Assembly: GCA_022661535.1 (NCBI GenBank)
Contig: JAKULF010000003.1
Coordinates: 6,448,001 to 6,512,000 of the forward strand
Direction: 5' to 3'
Length of the DNA: 64,000 nucleotides
From: Eutypa lata
Lineage: Eukaryota > Ascomycota > Sordariomycetes > Xylariales > Diatrypaceae
Shown here piece after piece: positions 1 to 13,149 of this stretch (position 1 is its first letter; each line of letters starts with the position of its first letter). The notes under the pieces are model-generated. The model saw only the letters and a program-made list of their open reading frames with translations. It did not search any database and was not told the DNA's origin. The position numbers were made by a program, and so were the translations under genes.

Positions 1-1
1 T

Positions 2-1469
2 CCTGCTGTACGAGGTCGACTGGTCGGGCTCTACGAACTTGGTTGGCAGATTGGAGGGCTTATTGGGTTTTGGATAAAGGTATGTGCTAGAAATCTCTGA
101 CTATGATGTATAGACGTGAGCTGACCTGTTGTTAGTATGGGCCCTTCGTTGTTTGATCTTGATATGAGTCCTCCAACAGAGTCGTGCAAATTCTGCAAGA
201 TCTGTGGATTTTGCGATCTTCTTTGATAATTGAAAAGAAAAGCATTGCAGCAAGTTGCTAATGTGTAACAGTTATGGTCTATCGGAAAACATGCCATCGA
301 GCCACAAGCAATGGTTGATTCCTTTCGCGGTTCAGTTCATCCCAGGAGGTCTTCTGTTTTTGGGGGCTCTTTGGATCAAAGAATCACCGAGATGGCTCTT
401 CGCGACAGGGAAAAGAGAAGAGGCGCTAGCGAACCTCTGCTGGATCCGAAAGCTGGAACGGAACGATCTCTACATCATCGAAGAAGTCTCCTTCATGGAA
501 GAAGACCTCGAGCGGTACCGGACAGACGTTGGAGCAGGGTTCTGGAAGCCCTTTGTCTTACTAAAACGGCGCGAGGTTCAGTGGAGGTTCTTTCTCGGGT
601 GAGTAGAGACATTCTTCGTCGATCCAATTGCAGGCATAATGGCTAATCTCGAATGACTTAGTGGTATGCTATTCCTTTGGCAGAATGGCTCGGGAATCAA
701 CGCCATCAACTATTACAGCCCCAACGTGTTCAAAAGCATAGGAATACACGATACCAACGCCGGGTTCTTGACAACTGGCATCTACGGAGTCATTAAAACC
801 GTCATCACTTTTATCTGGCTACTGTATCTAATCGACCGTATGGGTCGACGAAACCTGCTTTTGATCGGTGCCCTCGGGGGCTCGATCTGCATGTGGTAAG
901 CTTGCTTCCCGAATTGAATCTCTCTAATGAACCAGACTCTCATCCAAATGTGCAGGTATATAGGGGCGTACATCGCCATAGCAGACCCAGAGAACAACCC
1001 TAGTGATCATCTTTCCGGCGGCGGAATTGCTGCTGTGTTCTTCTTTTACCTATGGACGGTCTTTTACACGCCTAGTTGGAACGGCACTCCGTGGGTTATC
1101 AACTCAGAGATATTCGATCAAAATACAAGATCTCTCGGTCAAACCTCAGCGGCTGCAAACAACTGGTTCTGGAACTTCATCATCTCCCGTTTCACACCGC
1201 AGATGTTCCTGACGATGGGATTCGGGGTGTACATGTTCTTCGCATCCCTCATGATACTATCCATCATATTCGTCTATTTTCTCGTGCCGGAGACCAAGAC
1301 GATTCCGTTGGAAGCGATGGACAGATTGTTCGAGGTTAAGCCGGTCTGGAAGGCGAACAAGACGATCATGGAGGAGATACGGGCGCAAGATGAGGAGTTC
1401 AGACACAACGCAGGGGATGTTCACTTGGATGATGAGAAAGAAGCTCTTGATCAGCATGAAGTGATTTAG
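2..1469 (+). CDS. MFS quinate/sugar permease, 5' end outside window
   Basis: Plasma-membrane sugar-porter-family transporter, closest in pattern to fungal quinate permeases (QutD type), which import quinate or related sugars by proton symport. Visible exons are 2-79, about 255-598, 662-895 and 956-1469. The first visible exon encodes the conserved loop PAVRGRLVGLYELGWQIGG. Later marks are PSHKQWLIPFAVQ, the sugar-porter signature ESPRWL, WQNGSGINAINYYSP in the seventh helix, DRMGRR, PWVINSEIFDQNTR and the terminal PETKTIPLEAMDRLF, followed by an acidic cytosolic tail ending EALDQHEVI. Introns at 599-661 and 896-955 have clean GT/AG ends and preserve the family sequence. The first junction (80 to 254 or 270) is not resolved: the best branch-point/acceptor pair breaks the frame, while the in-frame acceptor adds five residues. 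The N-terminal third lies upstream. The class is secure; the substrate is inferred. Confidence 0.85.
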
Positions 1470-1681
1470 AGCTACTACGATGGAAAACATGAGACGGCAC
1501 ACGTCGAAATAGTTACGAAAAACACGGTACTAGTTGCAATATAATATTGAACGCTGATCATATCATACACTAACTAAAAATACAACTCGTTATACTGCCA
1601 TCAACTCGTGTGAACGTCGTAACAGTGCTCTATCAATCTAAGAAACAAAAAACAAAAGCCATAAAATCCCAATCATGTTCT

Positions 1682-4600
1682 TTAACTCCGTCCCCTTTCC
1701 AGATCCTCTATTTGTATTGTGGGGTTATCATTTGGTTGTTGTATATTGATGCTAGGATATTCGACATTGTTGTTGTGAGCAGGGCTGGCGGAGACATCAT
1801 CAGCGCCCTCGGATACTACGATGCCGGGGAAGGACGTTGTAGTCTCTGCCGAGGTCTTCTCCTTCAAGTCTTCGGGGTCCGCGGCGCTCTTCTTGCTCTT
1901 GAAGAGGCGACCGAACTTGCTGAAGCCCTTGGCGAGGAAGTTGTAGGCTACGACGAACGGCCCACCGACAGTCTTGGAGATCTTGGCGAAGAGCGGGTCG
2001 GGGAAGAGTCTGACGGCCACGGCCCACGGGAGACAGAAGAGGGCGACGACGACGCAGACGGCCCACTGCACGCCGTTGATGGGCTTGATCTCGAACGCGG
2101 CGCCCCCGACGAAGATGATGGCGATCTGCGCGCCCACCATGATGAAGTTGATAATGATGAAGAAGACGTTGCGGTGGACGCCCTCCAGGATGTTGAACTT
2201 GTTGTCCAGGCGGCGGTTGTTGAACTCGTTGAAGATCTGCATCCAGACGAAGGTGTTGAACACCATAGTGTCGAGCTCCAGCATCTGATAGGAGTTTTCG
2301 GTGTCGTAGCCCAGAATCTTGGCTCCGGCGAAGTACAGGATGAGCGTCACCGTCAGCTGGAAAATGGCTTGCCCGATGATCATCTTCCACATGTTTACCG
2401 TCACCAAGGGCGCACTCTTGGGCTGGGGTTTGCGGTCCAGAATTTTCTCAGTCGGGGGGTCGGTTGCAAGTGCCAACGCAGCGAACGTGTCCATGATGAG
2501 ATTGACCCAAAGAAGTTGTACCGCTGTAAGCACAGACTCCATCGTCTCGGATGAAACTGCAGTGATGAAGGCAAGGAGGACGGCTGTAATGTTGACGGTG
2601 ATTTGAAACTATAACAATGCGCGTTAGTAAGTCGTTGCGAGAATACTCTAGAGACGATGATATCTACATACCTGAAGGAACTTCTGCACGGAGTCATTTA
2701 CCGCTCGGCCCCATTTCAATGCCGTCAAAATAGAAGCAAAGTTATCGTCCATTAGCACAATTTCGGAGGCTTCCTTAGCAACTTCGGTACCACAGATACC
2801 CATGGAAAACCCGACATCAGCCGCCTTGAGGGCAGGGGCATCGTTAGTTCCATCGCCGGTAACCGCAACAGTGTGTCCCAGTGACTTCAGCTTGGTGACC
2901 AAAATCCTCTTATCCTCTGGCGAAGATCGGGCGAGCACCTGCAACCTCGGAAGCATGTCATTCATTTGCTCGTCGCTGAGTGCCCTGAAGACAGGGCCCT
3001 CCATGATAATACCGTCGGTGTAGATACCACACTCGGTGGCAATGGCCTGAGCCGTGACGGCGTTATCACCAGTCACCATGCGAACAACCACTCCAGCGTG
3101 CTGGGCTTTGCGGACAGCCTCGGGAACACCAGGTCTGACGGGATCTTGGATTCCGACAACGCCGAGGAAGACGAGGTCCTTGAGGATAGACGAAAACTCA
3201 ACATGGCCTTCATCCCCCAGCTCCGCATGTGCAGGTGGCCATTGGGCATAGTCACGATAAACGAGCCCGATGGTGCGAAGAGAGTTTTTGGCGTACGAGT
3301 CGATCACGGCACCCAATGCCTCGCGATCGCTGTCGGTGAGCTCAGTATCAACAAGAGTGTCGACGTCGGCTTTCTCGTTGCAATAGCTTAAGAGAATCTC
3401 AGATGCTCCCTTGACGAGGAGGCGGTATCCAGAACCATCGCGTAGCTTGATCACGGCACCCATGCATTTCTTGCTCGAATCGAAGGGCATCATCAGGACG
3501 GTCTGTTCATTGGCCCGAACCTCGGAAAGCGACTGCATGCCTAGATGGTCTTTGGCCAGTTGTAGCAGTGCGGTCTCGGTCTTAGACCCGATGTAGGCAA
3601 ACTGGCCATCATCCAAACCTTCAAAGGCAGTCGAGTTGATAGCCACAGACTGCACGATAGCGTCTTTAGCAACCTGGGACAAGCTAGAGGCCCATTGGGT
3701 TACACTCTGAGCACCGGGCTTCTCGTTTTCAGCCTTAGCAAAGTTGGTTTGTCCGAATGTGCCCGCAACGACTGTCATCTTGTTGGTGGTAAGTGTTCCG
3801 GTCTTGTCGGAGCAAATCGTCGTAGCATTGCCCATGGTTTCGCAGGCCCGCAGAACACGAACAAGGTTGTTCTCCTTCAACATGCGCTTGGTTGCGAATT
3901 CTAGCGCCAATGTGACTGCCAGAGGCAAGCCTTCTGGGACGGCTACGACGATAATGGTGACGGCTACAATCAAGATATCCAAGAATTCAGATGCCTTCTC
4001 GCTTGAGGTTGCCGTGTTGGTCGAAAGACCAGCGACGAAACGGAACAGCAGGACGAAGAAGAGTAATGCTGCCGCACTGCCGCCTAATTTGGCAATAGCA
4101 ACAGCCAGCTTCTCGAGTTTCTTTTGTAGGGGTGTCTCTTCGATTTCGGTGCGGACATCCATCATGATCTTACCAAAGCTAGAACGGACACCGACCGCGG
4201 TGCACAAGAAAGTGCCGACACCCTCGAGGACCTTTGCGCCCGAGATGATGAAGGGATCGAGATTTTTCGTAGTCCCGCCACATTCCAGAGCCTTCATGAC
4301 CTGGTGAGCAGGCATTTTCTTGATGGCATCAGACTCGCCGGTTGCAGAGGATTCGTCACATCTAAGGTCGTGGCCGTCGATGAAGATGCCATCAACCGGG
4401 ATGATGTCACCGGGTTCAAGGTGAACGACATCTCCCGCGAGCAAATCGTGAATGCTGATCATAAAGGATTTTCCAGATCGAACGACCTTGATCTCTCTGT
4501 CTTCTTTCTTGGCATATAGCGCCATAAAGGCGCGCTCCTTTTGCCAATCGGTCAAAGATCCGACCAGGGTGACGATAAGGATAGCAATAATAATGGCTAC

Positions 4601-5299
4601 TCCCTCGACCCAGTCTAAGGAGGTCTCACCTGGCGGATGGTAAACTCCGTAAAGCTCGTAGAAACCAAGAGATAAGGAAATAATAGCAGCTATAGAGAGT
4701 AGTATAATGACTTTATCCTTATAGGCATTGAAAACGAGTCTCCATAAGGGGGTTGCTTTCTTAGGCGGTAACACATTCTTGCCATAAACTCGAATCCGGT
4801 CAGTGAAGTTTTCGGATCCATGTTGGGAAGCATGCGGGACGTTGCCCAATACTTCTGGGGAGCTATCGGAGTCCCTCCTGGCAGCCTGCTCGAAGGTGAC
4901 TCTGGACCGAACCGTAGTCTCATCGACGCTCAGACCGGCTTGGGCGTCGGACTGTAGACCGCGCTCGATACCGTCGAGTCCGCCTAGTGCCCGAAAAGCA
5001 TTTAAAGATTTGGGGTTTAGAAGCTTGCTCAGCTGACCAGGGCTGAACGCAAACGGGTTGTTGTCGACGGTGAAGTCGGCCTCCGATCCAGGATCCGGAC
5101 GCAGCGCCGCTTCGGCATCGACGGTTATGAAACTCGCTCCGCAATCGGATTGAGCGGGTGTTCTGAACGGATCCGATACACTCGATATGAAGGACGATCC
5201 GGACGGTGTGTTGGTCCGATTGCTCTCAATCGTATCGGCTCTGTTGCGGGTGCGGGTGTCTAGTGCCAGCGACGGCGGCGCGAGGCTGTTGTTCGGCAT
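1682..5299 (-). CDS. pmc1: P-type Ca2+-ATPase, PMC1 type (vacuolar/plasma membrane calcium pump)
   Basis: ATP-driven pump that clears cytosolic Ca2+ into the vacuole or out of the cell. Two exons (5299-2672 and 2608-1682, intron 2609-2671) encode 1184 residues. The start at 5299 is the first ATG ahead of a long low-complexity N-terminus of about 190 residues. In order: TGES actuator loop near residue 320, PEGLP in the fourth helix, phosphorylation site CSDKTGTLT near 497, GDGTNDAPALKAADVGFSMG hinge near 813, and LLWVNLIMDTFAALALATDP in the sixth helix, whose N and D coordinate Ca2+ in type IIB pumps. The C-terminus is short and acidic with no obvious calmodulin-binding helix; in fungal type IIB pumps autoinhibition is usually attributed to the N-terminal extension. 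All catalytic motifs are intact and the splice junction reads through as KFLQ-FQITVN. Convergent with the permease, about 210 bp between stops. Confidence 0.95.
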
Positions 5300-8200
5300 A
5301 GTCCCGAATTTAAATAAAAAAGGGTTTATATTATTAATAGTTGTCTGTTCCTGGAGGCTATCGGAGCCCAAAAGGGATAACTGTATGACTACTCTGGGAA
5401 GAGTATTGAACGTATTTACTGGGTAATCGGGTAATCGGCATGAGGATTGATGAAAGCACACTCTGGGAAGCAGCGCCAGGAGCGATATATAGAAGCAATA
5501 GCACTCCTCTGCCTAGAAACCCTACCAGACTTTCGGACGTTAAGCGCAAGAGACAAGTGGAAAATCCAGTTTCCTGAGGGGGCGCGTACTAGGTACGTGG
5601 CTACGACTCCGCTGCCCAGAGGTTATGGCCCCGAGCCCAAGGAGAACCAAGAGGATACCAAGCGAGGCGGTGCAAAAGAAAAAGGGTGTATGGTACCTTC
5701 GCACTTCGGTATCAATCATTCCCTTTTCTCACTTGAGAAGTTGATAGTCGCGCGCGCCTCTGTGGGCCCCAGGGAGAGACCCGGGCTTTTTTTTTTCTTC
5801 TTTGCGCTTGGGTATGGATTTTACGGCGGCAAAAGACAACGTAAGCCTTGCTGCTGCTGCTGCTGCTGCTAGGAGAAAACACCTTGAGGCACGCCATGAT
5901 TGAACGTCAGCTTTCAGTTGTTGCTCGGGCGCAGCTCTTGTTTTACAAATTGTCTCGAAAGACCCAGTCATGATGATGGTTGAGGAGGCAGTGTAAAATA
6001 AGTTTACTGATGGGAGGGAGGGGGGGCGTTGTTGCGTCGCAATCCCATCGGGCGGCGAATACATTGGAGGCCGCTCCCTCTTTCTAAGGTTGAGAGCTTA
6101 TTCCGGAGGCCTAGAGGTACAATCTCCGTCCGACCTATGATTCGCTCCACACCGTGATCCCGCCTTTCCGGCACACCAAACGTTTTTATCCACCTCGGCG
6201 CTCATGCTGAATCAAGCAGTCCCTATCATTTTCCCCCTCTCTTGCATCATAGCCCAACATCAATAAAACTGTGGCCGAGAATCGCTAATTGGAACGAGTC
6301 AAGAATTACAAGACCTTGGAATAGTTAAGGAAATTCGCTGGTGAAAAAGGTTCCGATGGCACAGATGCCAAGAGCGGTAGTTTGAGGCTGTGTTTTTTGT
6401 CATCCGAGCGTTTTGACGAATCAAAACGCTTGACTAACTACAACTATATCCACCCCGTCTAGATCTAACGTTAGCGAGGCCTACCAGGGGTCTGTCTACC
6501 TATACGATTTGTTCTGTGTTGGTACCTTTGAAACTTCGTTTACTCATCAGTTCACTGTGAGCCTACCGTTCGTTACCTAAGCCTCAACTACGAATAAACG
6601 ACGAATATAATCAAGACGATTTTGATGAAGAGGGACCCAAGTGGCTGGGAGGATAACGTGTTAAAGATCGAGTCGAGAGCTTCACTAATTCGTTGGCGCT
6701 TGTGTCTTGTAATACCTAGTATAGGAAGGGAGGGAATTCCATACATCATATACATACCATTTACTGCCCACTATTCCTTCCAGATCCTCCGATGTTCGTA
6801 CGTTTTCGGTAGGCATGTAACTATTCACGAGCGGCTTAATCATCGCGCATCTTACCGACCTGACATACACACGTGCATATGTAGTACTACACTCCATCAT
6901 CCAGCCAATGATACCATCACTCACGCTGCATGCCAAACTAGATCCGGGAGTTGAGTAGATGGGGGACTAGGCTGGTTCCCGTTCTTCGGTTCCGCAGAGA
7001 TATACCCCTTGACCCCTGACTGTGTAGGTTTGTTAGTAAGCTTTCTAAAAGTGTCTGCGTATGTAATATTGTTTTGTATTACATACTTAGGTAGTTATGT
7101 GACTATTGATCGTAAGAAAACTGCGCTGTGGCGCTCTTCAAAGCAATTACTAATTATTCCCCCGGAACGTTTGATGTTAATTGATATAGAAAATCCAACG
7201 CGAAGAGAATATCAGATGAAACGCAACCGTTTCTGTTCAAAAACAACGGCGAAACTTGCCAAGTAGACCAGATCTGTTTCAAGAGACATCTCTGAGGCTT
7301 AAGAAGTAACATTCGTATAACTAGTTATAAACCTATTTCCCAAACTACATATTCCAAGTGTTGTTGTTCATGTGTTGGCAGATGAACTCATCTCCGCATC
7401 TGACTGCCTTTTTTCGCATCAATGGGTAATACATTCGGGAGGGGGTGGTGACATGCCAAGAGTGGCTGTGTGCAGTTTTAATGAAAACTATCAATGATAG
7501 CGGGCTTGGTCTCCGTCATGACAATATTGTACAGCTCGTAGTTGAGGATAGGTAGCTAAGTAGAGTTCGATATTACTATCATGAAGAGATCGCGGGAAAT
7601 TGTAAATGATGTGAATGTTTTTAGGGTGATAATCCTTCGTTTGTGGCCATTATTATACATGACTCCATTTTGTCATACTTCGAAACTGCTTCATAGCGAT
7701 TTACCTGCAGAGGCTGAGAGGTTGGATACTATGATGATCTGTGGGCCCAATTTCCTATGCGTTAGCTTCATAGAAGCTACACCGAAGCAAGAATGGCATG
7801 TGCTTGATTAAATCGTTATCCAGAGACGACACATACTTCAGTATTGTTAATGCAAGATTGCCAAGTTCATGAAATATACGGTCAAACAACGATATACTAC
7901 GACAACTAGTAGTGAGGGCGATGTGGGCTTTGATTGAAATATATACGACATGGTAGTGGTAAAGTAAAATATCTCCATTCTTTTGGGTTCGTCCTCAATG
8001 TTGATAGATTTACGACTGTAAAATAATAGGTTCAAATTCAATTCCTACAGCCCCACGAAGTGTATAAAGCTAAATGTAGCATCTACAAGACAAGATTCTT
8101 CCCCCCTCAGCCATGATTTGAGTGATTAATATGCTCTTGAATATATCCAATCACCTGCTCCCTAGAGAACTTTGCTGCAGTTTATAAGAACCTATGTTCA

Positions 8201-11200
8201 CAGAAAGCGAGCTCTTAGTAAATAATTTAGACTACATCAACCCCTATCTCGTTTCTTTCCTATCATTATTAGAATCGTTTCCGACCTCATCGCCGATGCA
8301 ATTTCTCAATTCTCATAGCAACTACCTTTCTAATCACTTACCACGTTCATTATGACGTCCTAGATGCCTCAGCCACTCAAGCCAAGAGACGTGTCCCTGG
8401 TATGACTCGCGATGTTCTTACCAGCCCAAATGCTCAAGAGCCTAGCGTGATCTAGACGCATAATCCGCGGCTCGGCAGGTGTAAGAGGCAGGCTACCGAG
8501 ACGGGCAGTGTTGGGTATCCGAGATCGAACCGATACCTATGTTCAGAATACCTGAGAAATACAGCCCCTTCCAGAGAAGGCCATCGTTTGGAACTTCCCA
8601 TTCCGTCTTGTCGCATTGCTTCTGCATGGTTTTCAATATACTATGGAGCTACATAACCCGCATTGTTATTAGGAGTAGTGTTAGTAGTCCATCTACTGCC
8701 ACTCCGTGTCATCAATAGCCCCTTTTCAGCCTAATGGTCATGGCCTCCTTTCATCAGGTCATAATTATTAAACATTACCAATGCTCTCGATATGTAATCA
8801 TTGTAGATTGTATATCAAACAGCATCTTTTGACGGTATGGCGTTAACAGGTCTTATCTTCATAATTCACCATAGTCAGAATCGTTAACATACTTTATTGG
8901 TTGACAATAGCGCTATTAAAGAGAGGGTGCCCAAGGGAGGGCAGACTCAATCAAAATGTATACACTGTCTTATTTGCATTAAAGCTAGCCAATCCATAGT
9001 AGATATGCTGGCCAGTGAGCCTTACCATCAGTATACGATCCTGGTTCAATCGCGTAACACTGCCACACCGAGTATACCGAAACGTGAGCTGGACAACCGA
9101 CAGCATCTGATTTTGTAAAGCCTTACATTTAGGGTTTCAACCTCAACAATAGTAGATCATATTATTAACGGTGAGATCAGGATGCTAATGCTTAGACACA
9201 CATGCTAAACAAAGCTTATGGGAGGCCCAAAACCAAAATCTGCCTGGGGAGATGTCCCGACCTCCTATTTACGACGACAGTGCCATCGGGAGGGGATATA
9301 GGGCTCGACGCACAGCCTAGTAATACGACCTTGATAGCCCGGTTTGCGCCGGTTCGATAAGACAATTTGTGTCTTAATTATACAACCAATCTAATAATTC
9401 ATGCTGCACAAGATATCATTGACTGTTCGGTGCGGGGTTCAATGGGAATACAATGGTATACTTACTTAAGTATGGGTGCACGTATCATTAGGTAGAAAGA
9501 AATGCCTCGCTCAAACAAACCTCCTACCTAGTACCGGGGCTATAAAACAAAAATCCAATAGTAACATGCTCGAAATGTGGCTATGCTATTGTACAGCCGA
9601 ATCAAACATAGACCATCATTTGCCATCAGATAACTGTGTGCGAATTCGAATACGCAGATCGGAGGCCTCCCGGTGACATTTCATAATTCGGTGCCGATTC
9701 AATCGACCGCGTTGGGATTCACCCAATTGAACTATCAACCACCCTATTCCAAGTGCCTTGATACTATCATGAACTAATGTTGGATTTCTTTATCACAATA
9801 ATTTGTGAGTGAAATAACACGATTCGATGTTTTACAGAGAATATAAAATGGAAACAAGATCCAAGTACACCGCATTCAGTGCGTATTAAATTACGACCAT
9901 ATCGCCAATAAGTCGATTGTAAATTGAAGTAGGTGTCAACTGCTTGGGCGTTCCGGCCGCTGACTTCAAGTAGAAATATATGATTATATACAGGCAATTC
10001 TACTCACCGATGGACATCACGGATGACAAGCAACATGCGACGGTTGTTCTAATATTTAAAAATATAATGGGTTCTATGTCCTTGCAGAGAGTGACCCGAG
10101 AATCACTTGAATCCATTCGTTTTTCGCTCTTCCCTGGCCAGACTTGAACATACGACGCATATCTTCACGATACGTTATGTTATTCTCCAATCGAATCCAT
10201 AATACCCAGAGTAAAAAGTTTTCAAGGCGACTCGTTCTCGCCGCTATACCGAAAATTGGTTGTCGAAGACTGCAACCCAACGATATACCACCTCTCAAAC
10301 TTTCGACCTACTGAAGGCTCTTGCCATATGGTCTGTAGTCATTGGCTCTGGTCTCGCCATTCTGATTATTCGGGCTTAGAACACCGACAAATCTGCTGGA
10401 TTAGTTACAAGGCTTGGTCTACCTATCGAAGTCTTCGTTGCGTTTACTATTTTGGACGGTGTTCCAACGGTTATGCATGCGATTACTTGTGTGGTAAGTC
10501 GCCTGATAGACACATGGAACCTTTTGTAGGTAGAATTGCTAGTAGAGCAGACATGGCTAAGTGCCATTAGATCTTGAGCGAATAGAAGACATGTCTGAAC
10601 AATCCTTAATACATCCTGGTTGATCATATTGTCTGGGCTGGTCTTTACTAACCGTGATGGCCGCAAATCAGCACCACCTTCTTCGCTGCTACTCTTATCA
10701 AAGCCATAGCCCTGCTCAGTAGTCGGCTTTCTACCTGGATCATGAAGGAAGTATTGAACCAGTCTGGCAATGGTTTGGGGCTCCGTGGGGACAACCCCAG
10801 CTTGGACATACCTACGTCATGATACCGGGCGTTTCTCTATTTTCAGCTCTGCCACCTTGTTGCCTAAACTACCTATAGCGAGTTAAAAAGAAGGACTCTT
10901 GGTGAAATTCGGTGAGACGCTTACGGCAGACTTCGACGCTACTGGTATATCCGTCAGGTAGTCTTGCTTAGGACTTAGTTAAGATATTAAGTGCTTATAT
11001 ACAAGGAGAGTCTAAGAAGCATAACAAAAGGCTGTTAATACATTCAAATGACCGATGGCTTAGAGCCTAGTGGACTGGCTATGAGGATATCGTAGGCAAC
11101 AGCAACGCGACGCCTTGGCCGCGTTATCCTCTAAGCCTCCTTCACGGCAGCCATTTAAGTCGTCTATGATTGGACATAGGTTTAAACTAGAAGAGGTGCT

Positions 11201-11343
11201 TGCGTAGCCCGGCTTACCACTTCACTACACAAAGGTACCGAAGAACTAGTAAAATCATATACTCCTTCTACTTGACAATGTAGTAATATTCTTCTAAATC
11301 AGGTCGAGAAGTCGCAAGTAGTGAAGCACCATAGTCTCTCATC
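5300..11343. other. Gene-poor, AT-rich stretch (about 6 kb)
   Basis: The first few hundred bases should hold the calcium-pump promoter. Beyond about 5.9 kb I see no ORF with family-like sequence, no splice-consistent exon chain, no tRNA and no complete transposon. Stop codons are frequent in all frames. A short stretch near 10310-10500 reads like a decayed membrane protein in one frame but cannot be assigned. Confidence 0.6.
5850..5870. repeat. (CTG)7 microsatellite
   Basis: Seven CTG units upstream of the calcium pump, with a pyrimidine-rich run (T tract near 5788-5803) nearby. Neither overlaps a gene I can support. Simple slippage repeats in the putative promoter region. Confidence 0.8.
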
Positions 11344-12417
11344 CTAACTTACAAATTCCTTTACGCGACTATCGCACCACTCGAAATACTCTCTCGCTCG
11401 TCCTGACCCACCCTCCTCCGTCCCCCTTAGAGCTAGAACCAAATCTTCTCTCTGTCCCGGATGCCACCTCCCATCACAAATAGCGTACCGGCCCGCCACA
11501 GCATCCTCTATAGTGACCGACTCGGAGAAGGCCATCCAGAGATACGTCTCCGCGCCATGGACCGGATCTCGAAGAATGGGCCAGAGCACGTAGTAAAGTA
11601 AGGACGGGGTATGGCGCCATATGTTGGTAAGATAGTTCCCGGGATTGCCTGCAACATGGACCACTCCAGGTCCAGGGTCTCCACCGCCCGCCTCGAACTG
11701 TCGACGGGCAAATTCAGAGGCTAGAAACCAGCTCGAGGTTCTCGAGGTGATGTACGCCTCGTTGGCATCTTTGAGACTCTCTGGGTTCTGCAGAAATTCC
11801 GGCCGTATCCCTGTTTTCGGGGCCGACATGTCGACGAGTACGGAAGCAGGCCAGATGACCCGCACATGATCCTTGGGTAAGCGTCTCGCCGTCTTGTGGA
11901 GTATAGGCGTGAGGAGCTGTGTGAGCAGGTAGGGTCCGAGCGAATTGATGGAGAAATGGTAGTCATGGCCTTGACGGCTTGGAGGCGCATTCTTTCGGGC
12001 GCCGGTGCCCGCATTGTTAAAAAGCACGTCCAGTCTCCCCTCTGGTCCTTCTTGATCCAAGAATTGGTTTACTGCAGCTCTGACGGAGTCGAAATCGGTG
12101 AGATCCATCGGTATAAAATGCAGACGCCCAGTACCTTCTCTGCGATGGTCATCTCCCGCTGGTCCATGCGTGTTCACCACACCAGCGTAGTGTGCTCGTA
12201 TACGGCTGATAGCATCCTCGGCATTTTCCTTGGACCGTGTGAGTATGTATACTCGACCGCCTGCGCCGTATAGGATGCGAGAGAGTTCGTAACCTATTCC
12301 GGATGAACCTCCTGTCACGATGAACACCTTACCAGTCTGGCTGGGTAGGTTTTGTTCTGTGAGGGGTGCGCCATTACGAGGAGGGAAGAATTGCGTCCAG
12401 ATTGAAGCAACCGACAT
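11344..12417 (-). CDS. Short-chain dehydrogenase/reductase with substituted active-site lysine
   Basis: Single-exon, 357-residue Rossmann-fold protein of the retinol-dehydrogenase/WW-oxidoreductase-like SDR group. The cofactor loop TGGSSGIGYEL lies near residue 36, the NNAG motif follows DVLF, and the fungal hallmark FLASEFARRQF comes after the active-site helix. The usual YxxxK reads Y-I-T-S-R: the lysine that binds the nicotinamide ribose and lowers the tyrosine pKa is arginine (codon AGA, one transition from AAA). The usual serine strand reads VIWPASVLVD, so a Ser is still nearby. The residue before the GG of the glycine loop is Thr, without an Arg that would favour NADPH, so cofactor choice is open. 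The neighbours are gene-poor DNA and a CorA-like gene, with no pathway context. It could be a reductase with altered kinetics or a non-catalytic relative. Confidence 0.88.
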   Translation of the reverse strand: MSVASIWTQFFPPRNGAPLTEQNLPSQTGKVFIVTGGSSGIGYELSRILYGAGGRVYILTRSKENAEDAISRIRAHYAGVVNTHGPAGDDHRREGTGRLHFIPMDLTDFDSVRAAVNQFLDQEGPEGRLDVLFNNAGTGARKNAPPSRQGHDYHFSINSLGPYLLTQLLTPILHKTARRLPKDHVRVIWPASVLVDMSAPKTGIRPEFLQNPESLKDANEAYITSRTSSWFLASEFARRQFEAGGGDPGPGVVHVAGNPGNYLTNIWRHTPSLLYYVLWPILRDPVHGAETYLWMAFSESVTIEDAVAGRYAICDGRWHPGQREDLVLALRGTEEGGSGRAREYFEWCDSRVKEFVS

Positions 12418-13149
12418 GGTAAGCCTGTGAGGAGAATAGTTGTGTTTTCGAAAGTCAAAGTAGGTTTGGAAGTTTGATGCTTATCATAAGAAGTTTGGGA
12501 GCGCCGCATAAGCTAGCCCTGGCTACGTATGCAGTTGGTTCATTTAATGCATGAAACCAACATGTCTGCATGTAAGATGTAATGTGGAGAAGGGTTGATT
12601 ACTTAATATTTCATCCTATAGGAGCCTACCCAGTCAGAAACCCCTGTCCGCTTAAGCATGTATCAAGTATCAAGTATCAAGACATCTTAACCTATTATAA
12701 ATGATTACTACTCTAGATTCTTCTTTTGGGAGATGTGCGATGTACACTTCAACATTCTACGATAAATATTACTGTTATCATAAGTAATTAAGTGAAATAA
12801 AGGTAACTACATGTAAGGTGCCAGGGTGCCTACCTACATAATGCAGCTATGTCAATTACAAAGAACCAGCGAGTCAGGCCTTCTGTGAGGTCTTGTGAGA
12901 ATAACCCCGGAAACCAAGATTGTAAGCCACAGCTATTCTAAGTGCCTATATAAGTGTCAAGCTCTTGGGCCAAAACTGTAGTGATCAGTAAATTACCCAC
13001 AGGTACTCAACACTTACCTACCCCCATTCATCATCTTCATTCCCCTCACTTCCAGCCATTACCTAATGCCACCTCTATCTTGCTTTGCCACCATATACTA
13101 AGGAAATACACAAAGGAACAGGAAAAGAGACCAACCTACTATGATTGCT
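12418..13149. other. Intergenic, no gene seen
   Basis: Separates the SDR start from the CorA-like stop. It contains a short direct repeat (tatcaagtatcaagtatcaa near 12660) and AT-rich sequence. The end nearest 12418 should carry the SDR promoter. Nothing else is supportable. Confidence 0.5.

Noticed and set aside
1610..2606. Plus-strand frames of up to 314 codons opposite the calcium pump
   Set aside because: They are complementary shadows of the GC-rich second exon, with repetitive Asp/Glu/Val-rich composition and no family features.
8021..8050. GGTTCAAATTC, like a tRNA B box
   Set aside because: No A box at the correct distance and no acceptor stem pairing. Similar ggttcg strings near 9340, 39009 and 50811 also fail.
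10256..10570. 104-codon frame, and a second frame with hydrophobic runs (PIEVFVAFTILDGVP)
   Set aside because: The frames are interrupted by stops and match nothing I can name. It might be a very old membrane-protein relic, but evidence is too weak to annotate.
11040..11260. Possible transposon end in AT-rich DNA
   Set aside because: No terminal inverted repeats, target duplication or transposase motif could be found by eye.
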